Shown: positions 63,212 to 64,000 of the stretch, in pieces | Position numbering within the stretch: position 1 is the stretch's first letter | How the letters are laid out: each line of letters starts with the position of its first letter | From: CAJUOR01 sp964596105 | GTDB taxonomy: Bacteria > Bacillota_I > Bacilli_A > Erysipelotrichales > Coprobacillaceae | DNA: 64,000 nt | Assembly (NCBI GenBank): GCA_964596105.1 | Contig: CAZQRT010000001.1 | Coordinates: 10,061-74,060 of the forward strand | Direction of reading: 5' to 3' | Notes under the pieces: model-generated | What the model was told of the DNA's origin: nothing | The model's input: the letters and a program-made list of their open reading frames with translations, nothing else | Database searches by the model: none | Made by a program: the position numbers and the translations under genes

Positions 63212-64000
63212 TCATTCACTTTGAGCGATATTTCCAAACAGCAGTTGCTCGATGCGTTTGATATCGTGGCCATTGGACATCTGAAACCTTTTCACTGGCT
63301 TCTCAGCGAAGTCCGGATCCTTCTTCTTCATCATCATACAAAATCTCCGCAGTATGAACCCGTTTATCACCGCGTCATTTTCCCTCGCTGTTTTTCTGTC
63401 CTCACCAAGCTGGATATCCAAAAGCCAGTGCTGCATCTCTATGTTTCAGTGCGCCGCCTAGATCTTGTACAGCATCTCGACTGTCATGTCCTCCACATCC
63501 GTGATCAGAATGCTGCGGCTTTGGCTTTTTATCCATTCGCTGTTCTTCTGCATCTCAGTGGTCTTGTCCATGATCCCGCTTCCAGCTTTCCATAAATGAA
63601 ACTCGTGTCTGAAAGCATCCTCATCTCAACTTTTTCTATTCTTCCGTGTCCTTTATTGATGCTTCCTGTCATATCCAGCTTGTCCCAGTTGCCGTTTTCC
63701 TGCTGCTTTTTGATTTCCTCCTCTACCGTCTTTTCCAGTTTTTTCTGATTCACCGGAATCACATAGTTCCCGCCACCTCTTTTACCGTCCACGTGCAAAA
63801 CCTTATACCGGCCGTATTTCTCACAGCACTCCGGAAAGTTCTCCCGCAGCCACTGGCCAAGTCCCTTCGACAGCCATGCAAAGGATGTCAAACGAAGCAC
63901 CCTGGAAAAGGTGTCATGAGAAGGCGTTATATCCATCCCCAAAAGTTCATGGAAATAGTCCTGATTCAAATGGGCATAGTAGGCAACTTCTGTTACATCA
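63212..64000 (-). pseudogene. ISAs1-family transposase, broken and cut by window edge
   Basis: The C-terminal part of an ISAs1-type (DDE) transposase runs off the right edge. From the edge it reads DITPSHDTFSRVLRL, then VLHVDGKRGGGNY, typical of the family. Near 63590 the frame shifts: KLEAGS continues in another frame as IMDKTTEMQKNSEWIK. Two in-frame stops follow at KI*AAH*NIE, before the recognisable C-terminus QHWLLDIQLGEDRKTAREND and KKKDPDFAEKPVKR. At least three disabling changes make it non-functional. Confidence 0.85.

Noticed and set aside
63436..63530. TGA read as tryptophan in the transposase
   Set aside because: The second stop does sit where Trp is expected, but many genes in the window (dnaE, yhaM, the HIT gene and others) end in TGA, and a TAG and a frameshift also occur here, so it is decay.

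Overview
The window looks like part of a draft or metagenome-assembled chromosome of an anaerobic low-GC-lineage Firmicute (Bacillota), most likely Erysipelotrichia-like. Conserved blocks match Bacillus gene order: mnmA-recD2-alaS-ireB-ruvX-DUF1292-mltG-trmR-two U32 proteins-udk-greA, and ytxG-ytxH-ccpA-tyrS. A pyruvate:ferredoxin oxidoreductase and a complete Rnf-type operon point to an anaerobic ferredoxin-based metabolism. tRNA genes encode CCA. A run of 100 N inside guaA shows that the sequence is a scaffold.

Layout from left to right. 1-5293 (minus): polA (cut by the window edge) and dnaE; dnaE is split by a 656-nt ORF-less group II intron. 5337-13130 (minus): one long Rnf operon, rnfC-rnfD/FMN fusion-rnfG-rnfE-rnfA-small Cys protein-short rnfB-apbE-NusG_II protein-Gx transporter-TSCPD protein. 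13186-21739 (minus): ogt, an RlmD-like protein, a CNNM/CBS protein, ligA, tyrS, ccpA, ytxH and ytxG. 21902-24595 (plus): purA and guaA. 24842-25393: a decayed ISNCY/IS1202-type transposase. 25442-26208 (minus): ribU behind an FMN riboswitch. 26211-28200 (minus): two lipoproteins and five tRNA genes. 28308-29075 (plus): a YdjC-family deacetylase. 29088-34241 (minus): suf Fe-S assembly operon ending in 5-formyl-THF cyclo-ligase. 34370-37751 (plus): AI-2E-type permease, two PrsA-like foldases and a HIT protein. 37743-42700 (minus): yhaM and a glycolipid operon containing a glycosyltransferase-RecX fusion. 42835-50240 (minus): PFOR, a membrane protein, galU, pyrR, an unknown protein and mupG. 50351-50932 (plus): a zinc-ribbon membrane protein. 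50959-62671 (minus): the greA-to-mnmA block. 62717-64000: repeats and a broken ISAs1-type transposase.

How it works together. PFOR (nifJ) would supply reduced ferredoxin and the Rnf complex would couple it to an ion gradient. Here the Rnf complex carries five predicted covalent-flavin sites: one in the RnfD core, three in a C-terminal FMN_bind array fused to RnfD, and one in RnfG. The flavin-attaching enzyme ApbE is in the same operon, and a riboflavin transporter under FMN control is elsewhere in the window. RnfB is cut down to its first Fe-S motif, and a 54-residue membrane-anchored four-cysteine protein is wedged between rnfA and rnfB. This is the best candidate for an unusual redox system in the window.

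The most striking nucleic-acid feature is the dnaE intron. It begins GTGCG, ends AT, has a 34-nt domain V and a domain VI with a bulged adenosine, and sits directly after a codon for a catalytic aspartate, so DnaE synthesis should depend on RNA splicing. Other notable items are a T-box-like alaS leader with no room for Stem I, a tRNA-Val with C at position 33, and an RlmD-like protein that has lost its catalytic motifs.
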